Assembly: GCF_021735925.1 (NCBI RefSeq)
Contig: NZ_WMEA01000001.1
Span: forward strand, 1,518,001 to 1,582,000
Direction of reading: 5' to 3'
DNA: 64,000 nucleotides
Origin: Loktanella sp. M215
GTDB taxonomy: Bacteria > Pseudomonadota > Alphaproteobacteria > Rhodobacterales > Rhodobacteraceae
Shown piece after piece: positions 8,891-16,743 of the stretch. Each line of letters begins with the position of its first letter. The first letter of the stretch is position 1. The position numbers and the translations under genes were made by a program. The notes below the pieces were generated by a model. The model worked only from the letters and a program-made list of their open reading frames with translations, was not told the DNA's origin and did no database searches.

Positions 8891-9763
8891 TCATGCGGGC
8901 TGGGCGAGGGCGTGGTAGAGCCAGAGCAGGGCCTGCGTGGCGGGGGCGTCGGTGTGGTGCGTGCTGAACTGCCAGCCGGTGGTGCGGGCGAGTTGCGTCA
9001 GGCGGTCCTTGCGCTGGGCAAGGCGGTCGAGGTAGCGCGTGCGCAGGTCGCCCGCCTTCAGCGTCTCGTGGCGCAGCGCACCGGTCATCGATTCAAAGAT
9101 CGTGCGGCCGTCAAAAGGGAACGCCTCCTCCTGCGGGTCGAGGATCTGGACCAATGCGCCGCGCACGCCCCGGTCGGCGGCGCGGGTCAGGGCGTCCTCG
9201 ACCGGCGCGATGTCACCGAGGAAGTCGGAGACGAAGACCGCGCGGGAGTGGGGTTGCAGGTTGCGCGCCTCTGGCAGGGCGTAGTCGGCGGAATCGTCCT
9301 GCGACAGCAGATTGGCCATCTGGCCGATCTGGGCTGTGCCCCGGCGCGGGGCCAGGTCGCTGCCGGTCATGCCGACGCGTTCACCGCCGCGGATCAGCAG
9401 GATCGCGCAGGCCAGTGCCAGCGTGCGGGCGACGGTCGCCTTTTCCGGCAGCTTGTCGGTCGAGGCAAAGCGCATCGAGGCGCCCCGGTCGCACCACATC
9501 ACGACGGACTGCGCGATCTGCCATTCCTTGTCCTGCACGAAGCTGGCGTCGGACCGGGCGGAGCGGCGCCAGTCGATACTGCGCGCGTGATCGGTGCTTT
9601 GCGCCGGGCGGTATTGCCAGAACGTGTCGCCGGTGCCCGCGCGCCTGCGCCCGTGATCGCCGAGGATCACCGTGCTGGCCAGATGCGTCGCCGCCGCCAG
9701 AAGCGGGGGCAGGGCACTGGCCTGCGCCTCGGCGCGCGCGCGCAGGGTCAGCGGATCGGTCAT
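8891..9763 (-). CDS. DUF58 domain protein
   Basis: A 290-residue soluble DUF58 protein. The family signature is plain at about 50-82: YRPAQSTDHARSIDWRRSAR followed by a basic/acidic stretch with FVQDKEWQ, then a vWA-like core with VVMWCDRGASM (a weak MIDAS DxGxS form) and AVFVSDFLGD. DUF58 proteins occur next to MoxR ATPases and are thought to act as their partners. The start codon overlaps the stop of the moxR gene by 4 bases (ATGA), so the two are translationally coupled and probably made in fixed ratio. Confidence 0.9.
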   Translation of the reverse strand: MTDPLTLRARAEAQASALPPLLAAATHLASTVILGDHGRRRAGTGDTFWQYRPAQSTDHARSIDWRRSARSDASFVQDKEWQIAQSVVMWCDRGASMRFASTDKLPEKATVARTLALACAILLIRGGERVGMTGSDLAPRRGTAQIGQMANLLSQDDSADYALPEARNLQPHSRAVFVSDFLGDIAPVEDALTRAADRGVRGALVQILDPQEEAFPFDGRTIFESMTGALRHETLKAGDLRTRYLDRLAQRKDRLTQLARTTGWQFSTHHTDAPATQALLWLYHALAQPA

Positions 9764-10764
9764 GCGGCGCGGGCGGTCCGGGTCACGTCGGCGGCGATGC
9801 TGTCGATGATCGCGTCGATGTTTTCACCCCGCGCGCGCGCGGCAAACGACAGCGCCATGCGATGTTTCAGGACCGGACCCGCCATCGTGCGCACGTCGTC
9901 GGGCGTGGGGGCAAGGCGGCCTTCCAGCAGGGCCTGCGCACGGACGCAGAGCATCAGAGCCTGTGCGGCGCGGGGGCCGGGCCCCCAGCTGACAGCGTTG
10001 CGGATGGCCGCGGGGGCGTCGGCGTCGGGGCGGCAGGCGCGGACGAGGTCGAGGATCATCTCGACAATGGTATCCCCCACGGGCATGCGCCGCAGCAACA
10101 TTTGCGCGTCCAGCAGTTCGTCTGCGGTAAAGACGGCGGTGGATTGCGCGTCGGTGGCACCTGTCGTGGCGATCAGGATGTCACGCTCTGTCGCGCGGTC
10201 GGGGTAGGGGACGTCGATCTGCACGAGGAACCGGTCAAGCTGCGCCTCTGGCAGGGGATAGGTGCCTTCCTGCTCGATCGGGTTCTGGGTGGCGAGGACG
10301 TGGAACGGCTTGCCCAGCGGCCGGTGCTGGCCCGCGATGGTGACTTCTTTTTCCTGCATGGCCTGCAGCAGGGCCGATTGCGTGCGGGGGGACGCGCGGT
10401 TGATCTCGTCCGCCATCAAAAGCTGGCAGAAGATCGGGCCTTCGACAAAGCGGAACTGGCGCGTGCCATCGGGCATGCTGTCCAGCACTTCGGAGCCCAG
10501 GATATCGGCGGGCATCAGGTCGGGCGTGAACTGGATGCGGTTGCCGTTCAGGCCCATGACGGTGGACAGGGTGTCCACCAGCCGCGTCTTGCCCAGACCC
10601 GGCAGGCCGATCAGCACGGCGTGGCCGCCGCAGACCAGGGCGGTCAGCGTCAGGTCCACGACGCGGTCCTGACCGAGGAAGCGGCTGGCGATAGAGGTGC
10701 GGGCCTGACCCAGTTTTACCCCAAGCGTTTCGATCTTCGCGATCAGATCGTCGGTGTCGGACAT
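9760..10764 (-). CDS. MoxR family AAA ATPase
   Basis: AAA+ ATPase of the MoxR group, a chaperone-like family that often matures cofactor- or metal-containing complexes. In the 334-residue protein the Walker A is at 53-60 (GLPGLGKT), Walker B at 115-123 (LLMADEINR), and sensor 1 follows in LATQNPIEQEG. The start is set at MSDTDD; the open frame continues upstream but that part reads antisense over the next gene. First gene of the MoxR/DUF58/DUF4159/vWA set; it is divergent from the DUF1285 gene with only 58 bases between them. Confidence 0.93.
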   Translation of the reverse strand: MSDTDDLIAKIETLGVKLGQARTSIASRFLGQDRVVDLTLTALVCGGHAVLIGLPGLGKTRLVDTLSTVMGLNGNRIQFTPDLMPADILGSEVLDSMPDGTRQFRFVEGPIFCQLLMADEINRASPRTQSALLQAMQEKEVTIAGQHRPLGKPFHVLATQNPIEQEGTYPLPEAQLDRFLVQIDVPYPDRATERDILIATTGATDAQSTAVFTADELLDAQMLLRRMPVGDTIVEMILDLVRACRPDADAPAAIRNAVSWGPGPRAAQALMLCVRAQALLEGRLAPTPDDVRTMAGPVLKHRMALSFAARARGENIDAIIDSIAADVTRTARAA

Positions 10765-10822
10765 GACAATGCTCCCTGCAACTCTATGTCTGGCATAGCA
10801 GCATTTATTCCGGTTGGCCCCA

Positions 10823-11422
10823 ATGGCAAAAGCAACAGACGCACAAAAGAACGTGACCCCCGATGCGGAGGGCCTCGCCGCCGCCGCCCAACAGGCGCAG
10901 ACCGGCAAGGGTCTGCCGCCGGTGCACCTGTGGAATCCGCCCCATTGCGGCGATATCGACATGCGGATCGCGCGCGACGGGACGTGGTTCTATCAGGGCA
11001 CGCCCATCGGGCGGCCTGCGCTGGTCAAGCTGTTCTCGACCATCCTGCGGCACGATGACGACGGCTATGTTCTTGTCACGCCGGTCGAAAAGGTCGGCAT
11101 CACCGTCGATGACGCGCCCTTCGTCGCCGTTGATTTCCAGCGCAAGGGCGACGATCTGGTGTTCGAGACGAACGTGGGTGACCGCGTCACCGCGGATGCC
11201 GCGCATCCGATCCGCGTCACCCGCGACGCCCAGACCGGCGAGCCGTCACCTTACATCCTGATCCGCGACCGGCTGGAGGCGCTGATCGACCGCAAGAGCT
11301 TTTACCGTCTGGTGGAGCTTGGCGAGGTCGCGGCGGTCGATGGCACCGACTGGTTCGGCCTGCGGTCGGCGGGCGCATTTTTTGCCATCATCCCCGCCGC
11401 CGACCTGCCCGATCAGGACTGA
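10823..11422 (+). CDS. DUF1285 domain protein
   Basis: Conserved protein of 199 residues. The family core is clear: [19 protein letters not shown] at about 33-51, then [20 protein letters not shown], a beta-rich region and the C-terminal [16 protein letters not shown] segment. No catalytic role is established for DUF1285. The ATG at 10823 is preferred over an in-frame TTG three codons earlier. Its 3' end overlaps the end of the convergent histidine kinase gene by 10 bases. Confidence 0.88.
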   Translation: MAKATDAQKNVTPDAEGLAAAAQQAQTGKGLPPVHLWNPPHCGDIDMRIARDGTWFYQGTPIGRPALVKLFSTILRHDDDGYVLVTPVEKVGITVDDAPFVAVDFQRKGDDLVFETNVGDRVTADAAHPIRVTRDAQTGEPSPYILIRDRLEALIDRKSFYRLVELGEVAAVDGTDWFGLRSAGAFFAIIPAADLPDQD

Positions 11423-12513
11423 ACGGGCCGAAAGGTCATGTCCACGACATAGCCGTCAGAGGTGCTGTGCCGGTCCATCCGGGCTGCGATTTGCTGCGCC
11501 GAGGCGTCCATGATCCGCAGGCCAAGCGACGTCATCGGGTCGTGCCTTGCCACATCCTCGACGGCACCCACACCGTTGTCGCGGCAGGTCATGCGGACCT
11601 CGCCCTCTGGCGTATAGGCCAGCGTCACGGTGATTTCGCCGGTCTGGTCGGCGGGAAACGCATGTTTGATGGCATTCGCCACACATTCGGACGCCACCAC
11701 GGCCAGCGCCGTCGCCTCGGTCGAGGCGAGTTCGAAATCAGCGATGTCGGTCTTGATCGAGACGTGATCCGGGCAGGTGGCGGCCAGATGACCCAGAACG
11801 CCACTCAGGAACGGCTTCATCTTGACCTGCGCAATGCTGCTGGACTGGTGCAGTTCGCGGTGCAGGGCCACGATGGCCGCGACGCGCCGCTCGATCGCGG
11901 CGAACGCCGTCAGGGCATCGGGGTCCTTGATCTTGCTACCGTAGAGGCGGATCAGCGACTGCACGGTCTGCAGCGAGTTCTTGACGCGGTGATCCATCTC
12001 GCCGCGCAGGATTTCCTGATTGCGCAGCGTGCGGCGCAGTTCCAGTTGGGTCATCACCTGATTGGCCAGCGTCCGCAGGGTCTGGCGCTGCAGATCGGTC
12101 AGCTTGCGCGGCACCGTGTCCAGCACGCAAAGGGTTCCGATCGGCATCCCGTTGGGCGCGCGCAACTGCACGCCCGCATAAAACCGCATCCCCTGCTTGG
12201 TCACGACAAGGTCGTTGTCGGCAGTGCGGGGATCCAGCATCGTATCGGGAATTTCGAGGATATCGTCCTGCAGCAGCGCATGGCCACAGATCGCGGTGTC
12301 GCGCGGTGTGTCGACCGCATTGAATCCTTCCGACGCCTTGAACCATTGGCGCGATTCATCGACCAGCGAGACGAGCGAAACCTTCGTGTCGCAGATACGC
12401 GAGGCCAGCGCCACGATCTCGTCGAAATCAGCCTCTGCAGGGGTGTCGATGATGTTGTAATCCGCGAGGGTGCGCAGACGTTCGGGTTCGGACGGGTGAA
12501 GAGGCGCGCGCAT
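11413..12513 (-). CDS. GAF-domain sensor histidine kinase (HisKA_2 type)
   Basis: A 366-residue soluble kinase. GAF domain at about 27-158; the dimerisation/phosphoacceptor helix carries [12 protein letters not shown] with phosphorylatable His175, the HisKA_2 pattern; the ATPase domain has an N box at 276-286 ([11 protein letters not shown]), DNGVG at 312-316 and GLRIMD at 331-336. Kinases of this form act in light, redox or general stress signalling in Alphaproteobacteria. There are no membrane segments and no response regulator next door, so the partner is elsewhere. GAF contains CGHAL with Cys77, but no evident chromophore site can be assigned. Confidence 0.9.
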   Translation of the reverse strand: MRAPLHPSEPERLRTLADYNIIDTPAEADFDEIVALASRICDTKVSLVSLVDESRQWFKASEGFNAVDTPRDTAICGHALLQDDILEIPDTMLDPRTADNDLVVTKQGMRFYAGVQLRAPNGMPIGTLCVLDTVPRKLTDLQRQTLRTLANQVMTQLELRRTLRNQEILRGEMDHRVKNSLQTVQSLIRLYGSKIKDPDALTAFAAIERRVAAIVALHRELHQSSSIAQVKMKPFLSGVLGHLAATCPDHVSIKTDIADFELASTEATALAVVASECVANAIKHAFPADQTGEITVTLAYTPEGEVRMTCRDNGVGAVEDVARHDPMTSLGLRIMDASAQQIAARMDRHSTSDGYVVDMTFRPVQS

Positions 12514-12550
12514 GAAGCCTTAATCCAGACGAAAGAGCAAAGTGACCAGA

Positions 12551-12568
12551 GTATGTCGCCTGACATAC
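12551..12568. promoter_or_regulatory. Perfect inverted repeat upstream of the histidine kinase
   Basis: GTATGTC-GCCT-GACATAC: two perfect 7-base arms with a 4-base spacer, 38-55 bases before the histidine kinase start. Its position and symmetry suit an operator for a dimeric regulator. No known family consensus is recognised. Confidence 0.45.
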
Positions 12569-12610
12569 GGCGCACCGCTGCTGCGAACAAGGCGGCATCT
12601 GGGTCAGCAT

Positions 12611-12648
12611 GAAAACAGGCCGGACACCGCGCGGGTGGCCGGCCTGTT
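12611..12648 (-). terminator. Intrinsic terminator of the aldehyde dehydrogenase gene
   Basis: A 10-base stem AACAGGCCGG/CCGGCCTGTT with a 15-base loop, followed on the minus strand by TTTTC. It starts 18 bases after the dehydrogenase stop codon at 12666 and separates it from the histidine kinase promoter region. Confidence 0.8.
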
Positions 12649-12665
12649 GTCGTTTTGCAACCGCG

Positions 12666-14144
12666 TCAGACGCTGGTGCAGATGTACTTCATTTCCAGGT
12701 AATCATCGGTGCCGTGATGGCTGCCTTCGCGGCCCAGACCGGACTGCTTGACGCCGCCGAAGGGGGCAACTTCAGTGCTGATGATGCCGGTGTTCACGCC
12801 GACGATGCCATATTCCAGCGCTTCCTGCACCTTGTACACGCGGCTCAGGTCCTTGGCATAGAAATAGGACGCCAGACCGAAGATCGTGTCGTTGGCCATG
12901 GCGATGACTTCATCCTCGTCCTCGAACATGAAGAGCGGTGCGAAGGGGCCGAAGGTTTCCTCGGTCGCGACCTTCATGTCCTGCGTCGCACCGGTGACGA
13001 TGGTCGGCTGGAAGAACTGGCCGCCAAGGGCATGCTCCTCGCCGCCCGTCAGCAGCTTGCCGCCCTTGGACAGGGCGTCGGCCAGATGCTCTTTTACCTT
13101 TTCCTTGGCAGAAGGCTCGATCAGCGGGCCAAGGTCGGTGCCCTTGGTCAGGCCGTCGCCGACGGTCAGCTTCTCGACCGCGACCTTCAGCTTCTGCGAA
13201 AATTCCTCATAGACGCCCTTCTGAACGTAGATCCGGTTCGCGCAAACGCAGGTCTGGCCGTTGTTGCGGAACTTGCAGGCGATGGCACCTTCGACGGCGG
13301 CGTCGATATCGGCGTCATCGAACACGATGAAGGGTGCGTTGCCGCCCAGTTCCATGCTGCATTTCATCACCTGATCGGCAGCCTGCTTCAGCAGGATGCG
13401 ACCGACCTCGGTGCTGCCGGTGAAGGTCAGCTTGCGCACGATCGGGTTCTCGCAGAATTCCTTGCCGACTTCCGACGACGACGACGAGGTCACGACCGAA
13501 AACACGCCCTTCGGCACACCTGCCTCTTCGGCCAGCTTGCCCATGGCGAGGGCCGACAGCGGCGTCAGCGATGCGGGGCGCACGACGAAGCCACAGCCGA
13601 CGGCCAGCGCAGGCGCGACCTTGCGCGCGATCATGGCATTGGGAAAGTTCCAAGGCGTGATCGCGGCGGCAACGCCGATGGGCTGCTTGATGACGGTGAT
13701 GCGCTTGTCCGGGCCATGGCCGGGGATCGTCTCGCCGTAGATGCGCTTGGCCTCTTCGCCGAACCACTCGATGAACCCGGCACCATAGGCGATCTCGCCA
13801 CGGGACTCAGTGAGGGGCTTGCCCTGTTCGGCGGTCATGATGATGGCCAGGTCTTCCTGGTTTTCCATCATCAGGTCATACCACTTGCGCATCACGGCGG
13901 CGCGGACCTTGCCGGTCTGTGCGGCCCAGGCCTTGCGGGTCTTGTCGGCAATCGCGATGGCCTCGCGGATCTCTTCGCGGCTCAGGTCCGGGACGGTGGC
14001 GATCACGTCGCCGCGGGCGGGGTTCACGACGTCGATGGTCTTGCCGGATTTCGCGTCGACCCATTCACCGGCCAGAAAGGCCTGTTGGCAAAGAAGATCG
14101 GGACGCTTCAGCTGGCTGGCGAGGTCTGTGGTCTGGTCAAGCAT
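12666..14144 (-). CDS. gabD: NAD(P)-dependent succinate-semialdehyde dehydrogenase-like aldehyde dehydrogenase
   Basis: Aldehyde dehydrogenase of 492 residues, closest by motif to GabD, which oxidises succinate semialdehyde to succinate in GABA breakdown. Catalytic Cys299 lies in NNGQTCVC and the general base Glu265 in MELGGNAP; TPWNFP is at 163-168. Two oddities: the normally invariant Lys of the KPA cofactor loop is Arg189 (VVRPAS), and the usual VTG turn reads VVTSSSSS at 217-224. The start is set by GGAGA six bases ahead of the ATG; upstream frame is antisense to the next gene. No gabT is nearby, so the natural aldehyde is not fixed by context. Confidence 0.85.
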   Translation of the reverse strand: MLDQTTDLASQLKRPDLLCQQAFLAGEWVDAKSGKTIDVVNPARGDVIATVPDLSREEIREAIAIADKTRKAWAAQTGKVRAAVMRKWYDLMMENQEDLAIIMTAEQGKPLTESRGEIAYGAGFIEWFGEEAKRIYGETIPGHGPDKRITVIKQPIGVAAAITPWNFPNAMIARKVAPALAVGCGFVVRPASLTPLSALAMGKLAEEAGVPKGVFSVVTSSSSSEVGKEFCENPIVRKLTFTGSTEVGRILLKQAADQVMKCSMELGGNAPFIVFDDADIDAAVEGAIACKFRNNGQTCVCANRIYVQKGVYEEFSQKLKVAVEKLTVGDGLTKGTDLGPLIEPSAKEKVKEHLADALSKGGKLLTGGEEHALGGQFFQPTIVTGATQDMKVATEETFGPFAPLFMFEDEDEVIAMANDTIFGLASYFYAKDLSRVYKVQEALEYGIVGVNTGIISTEVAPFGGVKQSGLGREGSHHGTDDYLEMKYICTSV

Positions 14145-14213
14145 GGTGCTCTCCGTTTTTCCGGGTAGTGTTGCCGCAGGCATATAGGGTTGCGGTGCAA
14201 AAGGGAAATGACG

Positions 14214-14999
14214 ATGGATCTGGACGACGCCTACGCGAACGGACCGCACATTCCGGATGGCGACAGTTTCGCGCCGATGTGGCGCGAGAAGGCGGCAGCC
14301 TTTCGCGCCGCCACGCCGGGGGTGCTGAACCAGTCCTACGGGGATCGCCCGCGCGAGGTCTACGACCTTTTCGTGCCAGGGGGCGCGGCGCTGAGCACCG
14401 TCGTCTTTGTCCACGGCGGCTATTGGCGCAGCACGGACAAGGACCTGTGGACGCATCTGGCGGCGGGACCGCTGGCGCGCGGCTGGCGGGTTGCGATGGT
14501 CGACTACGACCTGTGCCCCGATGTGACCATCCCGCAGATCACCCGCCAGGTGGCGCAGGCTGTCGGCGCGATCGCTGCGCGTTGTCCCGGCCCGCTGCGG
14601 TTGGCCGGACATTCGGCGGGCGGGCATCTGGTGGCGCGGATGCTTGATCCCGCAGTCGCAGGCGACTGGCTGTCCCGGGTGGAAGGTGTCGTGCCGATCT
14701 CTCCGCTGTCGGACCTGGCGCCGTTCCTGAAGACCAGCATGAACGCGGACTTCGCGCTGGATGCGGTGACGGCCCGCGCCGAAAGCCCGGTGCATCAGCC
14801 AGTGCCGGACAGACCGGTCACCGTCTGGGTCGGCGGTGCAGAGCGGCCGGCGTTCCTCGATCAGGCGGCATGGCTGGGTAAGGCCTGGGGCTGCGAGGTG
14901 GTCGTGCGTCCGGGGCGGCACCATTTCGACATCATCGCAGGATTGGAAGAGGCGGGGTCGGACCTGACGGCAGCCGTGGTCGGTCAGCGGGACCGCTGA
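14214..14999 (+). CDS. Alpha/beta hydrolase, kynurenine formamidase-like
   Basis: A 261-residue alpha/beta hydrolase. The oxyanion motif HGGYW (about 66-70) is the form typical of arylformamidases (kynurenine formamidase), the nucleophile elbow is GHSAGGH, and a late PGRHHFD supplies the His. That family converts N-formylkynurenine to kynurenine, but no tryptophan catabolic genes lie nearby, so only the class is claimed. The ATG at 14214 is preferred to one at 14208 because AAGGGA is then at normal distance. Divergent from the dehydrogenase; followed directly by a dispersed element. Confidence 0.75.
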   Translation: MDLDDAYANGPHIPDGDSFAPMWREKAAAFRAATPGVLNQSYGDRPREVYDLFVPGGAALSTVVFVHGGYWRSTDKDLWTHLAAGPLARGWRVAMVDYDLCPDVTIPQITRQVAQAVGAIAARCPGPLRLAGHSAGGHLVARMLDPAVAGDWLSRVEGVVPISPLSDLAPFLKTSMNADFALDAVTARAESPVHQPVPDRPVTVWVGGAERPAFLDQAAWLGKAWGCEVVVRPGRHHFDIIAGLEEAGSDLTAAVVGQRDR

Positions 15000-15001
15000 C
15001 T

Positions 15002-15051
15002 GAGGGGCGCTGCCCCTCAGGCTCCCCGAAGTATTTGCGACCAGAAGAAGG
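15002..15051 (+). repeat. Dispersed intergenic element, family 1, copy D with hairpin
   Basis: Hairpin GAGGGGC-GCT-GCCCCTC (15002-15018) followed by CCCCGAAGTATTTGCGACCA and GAAGAAG (15024-15050). It is almost the same as copy C at 8826-8871, including hairpin loop and spacing. It occupies the gap between two convergent genes, where the hairpin may also end transcription although no T run follows. Confidence 0.65.
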
Positions 15052-15065
15052 GAACGGGCGGCGCG

Positions 15066-16025
15066 CTAGCCGAAGGTGCGGCGATAGCAGGGCAGCGGGT
15101 CCGTTGGATCGGACTGTGCGGCAAAGATGCCCCGCGCAATGGCCCGCGCCATGCAGGTGGCCGCGGCATGGCCCAGCCAGGCGAGGTCGTCGCAAGGCGC
15201 ATCGCCGTGGCTGAGCGCGAAAATCAGGTCGCCGTCGAAGGGTGTGTGGCTTGGCACCAGCGCGCGGGCAAAGCCATCGTGGGCGGCGGTGGCAAGGCGG
15301 GTGCAGTGTGCCTGCGTCAGCCGCGCGTTCGTGGCCACGATCCCGATCGTGGTATTGCGCGCGTCGCCCTTCATCGCGGGGCGCCCCATGGGATAGGTCG
15401 GCGCCGGGCCAAGGCCGCCGTACTCGCCGTCCTGTTCCCACGGGGCGGCCCAGAAATGGGCGCCGTCGCCCACGGTGGCGGATCCCAAGGCGTTCACGGC
15501 GACCATTGCGGCCACGATCACGCCGCCGGGCAGCAGGGCAGAGGCCTGACCCAGCCCGCCCTTCAGCGTCGCCGTCGTGGCACCAAAGCCTGCACCGACG
15601 GTGCCCGACGCGGGGGTGTCGGTCGCCGCATCCAGCGCCTGCGCACCGAGTGCGGCATAGGGATTGGTGTGCCACGCCTTGTTGCCGCCGTTCAGCAGGT
15701 CGAACAGGATCGCGGCGGGCACGATGGGGACCCTCTGGTCGCCCACGGCGAAACCGCGCCCGCGGGCGCGCAACGCATTCGCCACGCCAGAGGCCGCGTC
15801 GAGGCCCAGCGCCGATCCGCCCGACAGCACGAGTGCATCGACCTGTTCCACCAGCTTGTCCGGGGCCAGCAGGTCGGTTTCCCGCGTGCCGGGGGCGCCG
15901 CCCATGACATGAACGCCGCAAGTGAAGGGTCGGTCGGCCGTGAGGACAGTCACACCGGATTTGATGTCCGCGTCATGGGCATGCCCGACCCGGAGGCCCG
16001 GCACATCGGTGATCAGATTGCGCAT
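15066..16025 (-). CDS. P1 family (S58, DmpA-like) self-cleaving peptidase
   Basis: Ntn-type hydrolase of the DmpA/NylC family, which cleaves itself before a Ser or Thr that becomes the N-terminal nucleophile of the beta chain; members are aminopeptidases or amide hydrolases. The 319-residue protein starts with the family pattern ITDVPGLRVGHA, has ETDLL, LSGGSALGLDAASGV and, at about 225, GDARNTTIGIVATNA, in which an N-T bond is the likely cleavage site. A GTG two codons upstream overlaps the previous gene, but the ATG at 16025 fits the family start better. Adjacent to, and probably co-transcribed with, the unknown 156-residue protein upstream. Confidence 0.88.
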   Translation of the reverse strand: MRNLITDVPGLRVGHAHDADIKSGVTVLTADRPFTCGVHVMGGAPGTRETDLLAPDKLVEQVDALVLSGGSALGLDAASGVANALRARGRGFAVGDQRVPIVPAAILFDLLNGGNKAWHTNPYAALGAQALDAATDTPASGTVGAGFGATTATLKGGLGQASALLPGGVIVAAMVAVNALGSATVGDGAHFWAAPWEQDGEYGGLGPAPTYPMGRPAMKGDARNTTIGIVATNARLTQAHCTRLATAAHDGFARALVPSHTPFDGDLIFALSHGDAPCDDLAWLGHAAATCMARAIARGIFAAQSDPTDPLPCYRRTFG

Positions 16026-16027
16026 CG

Positions 16028-16498
16028 TCACACCCGGACGATGATGTGGCCCAGATAGGTCAGATGCCTGGTATCATCGAGGGTGTAGGGAAAGCCGCCG
16101 AAAGCGTTTTCCGTGATCACGATCAACGTGTCGTCGCCCGCCAGCCGCAGCATGACGTCGTCCGCCTCCTCAGTGCTCAGGAATTCCAGCAGGCGGGTCT
16201 GGATGTCGCCGTGGATCACTTCGACTTCGGCCTCGTCGATGAAGGCACCGCTCAACTCCTGTGTCAGGGGGCTGGGCAGGTCGGTGCCGGGCGGGCCAGA
16301 GCAGAAGGTATCGGCGGCTGCCTGACTGTCGAAATTCGCGCCGAACAGGTGAAGCTGCAGATGCTCCTCGTCCAGTTGCACCGGGCGATGGGGCTCCTCC
16401 AGCCGGGTGCTTTCCGACGGGATCAGCTTGATCGCATCCCGCAGGCCGCGCCGCGCGATGTAGCGCAGAAGCTGGTTCATCAATGCGTTGACGTTCAT
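16028..16498 (-). CDS. Conserved-looking hypothetical protein, 156 aa
   Basis: I do not recognise this gene. The N-terminal 25 residues form a basic amphipathic helix (MNVNALMNQLLRYIARRG), followed by a Pro/Glu-rich linker to about 45 and an acidic alpha/beta domain with HLFGANFDSQAAADTFC and a hydrophobic end (YLGHIIVRV). No signal peptide or membrane span. Its stop lies 2 bases before the S58 peptidase ATG, so both are made from one transcript. The acidic C-terminal domain is loosely reminiscent of immunity-type proteins, but that is only an impression. Confidence 0.75.
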   Translation of the reverse strand: MNVNALMNQLLRYIARRGLRDAIKLIPSESTRLEEPHRPVQLDEEHLQLHLFGANFDSQAAADTFCSGPPGTDLPSPLTQELSGAFIDEAEVEVIHGDIQTRLLEFLSTEEADDVMLRLAGDDTLIVITENAFGGFPYTLDDTRHLTYLGHIIVRV

Positions 16499-16651
16499 CG
16501 CTCAAAGCTCTCCTCTGGTGTCCGTCAGACACCGGACGTGCGGCAGCAAAAGGGTCGTGCCATGGCAGGATATGGCCTTCTCCGCCGCGGGGCCAGACTG
16601 GCGCGCAGGGGCTTGCCTTGCAAGGGCTTTGGCGTAAGCTGCGATCAGCGT

Positions 16652-16670
16652 GTGGCGATGGCGTCGCCAC
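16652..16670. other. Short perfect hairpin in the divergent gap before creatinase
   Basis: GTGGCGA-TGGCG-TCGCCAC, 7-base arms with a 5-base loop, 74 bases ahead of the creatinase start. The 245-base gap 16499-16743 between the divergent genes holds nothing else that I can name; promoters for both genes should lie here. Confidence 0.3.
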
Positions 16671-16743
16671 GCAATCCACGCTGCCGTCCTGAACGCCGGG
16701 ACCTTTCGGGGTCTGTTGCGACCCCGTGAACAAGGGGTCTGCC

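Noticed and set aside
9154..11058. 634-codon plus-strand open frame
   Set aside because: Antisense to DUF58 and MoxR, and crosses the promoter region into the DUF1285 gene in another frame; no domain or start site.
12609..14168. 519-codon plus-strand open frame
   Set aside because: Antisense to the gabD-like gene; low-complexity basic product.
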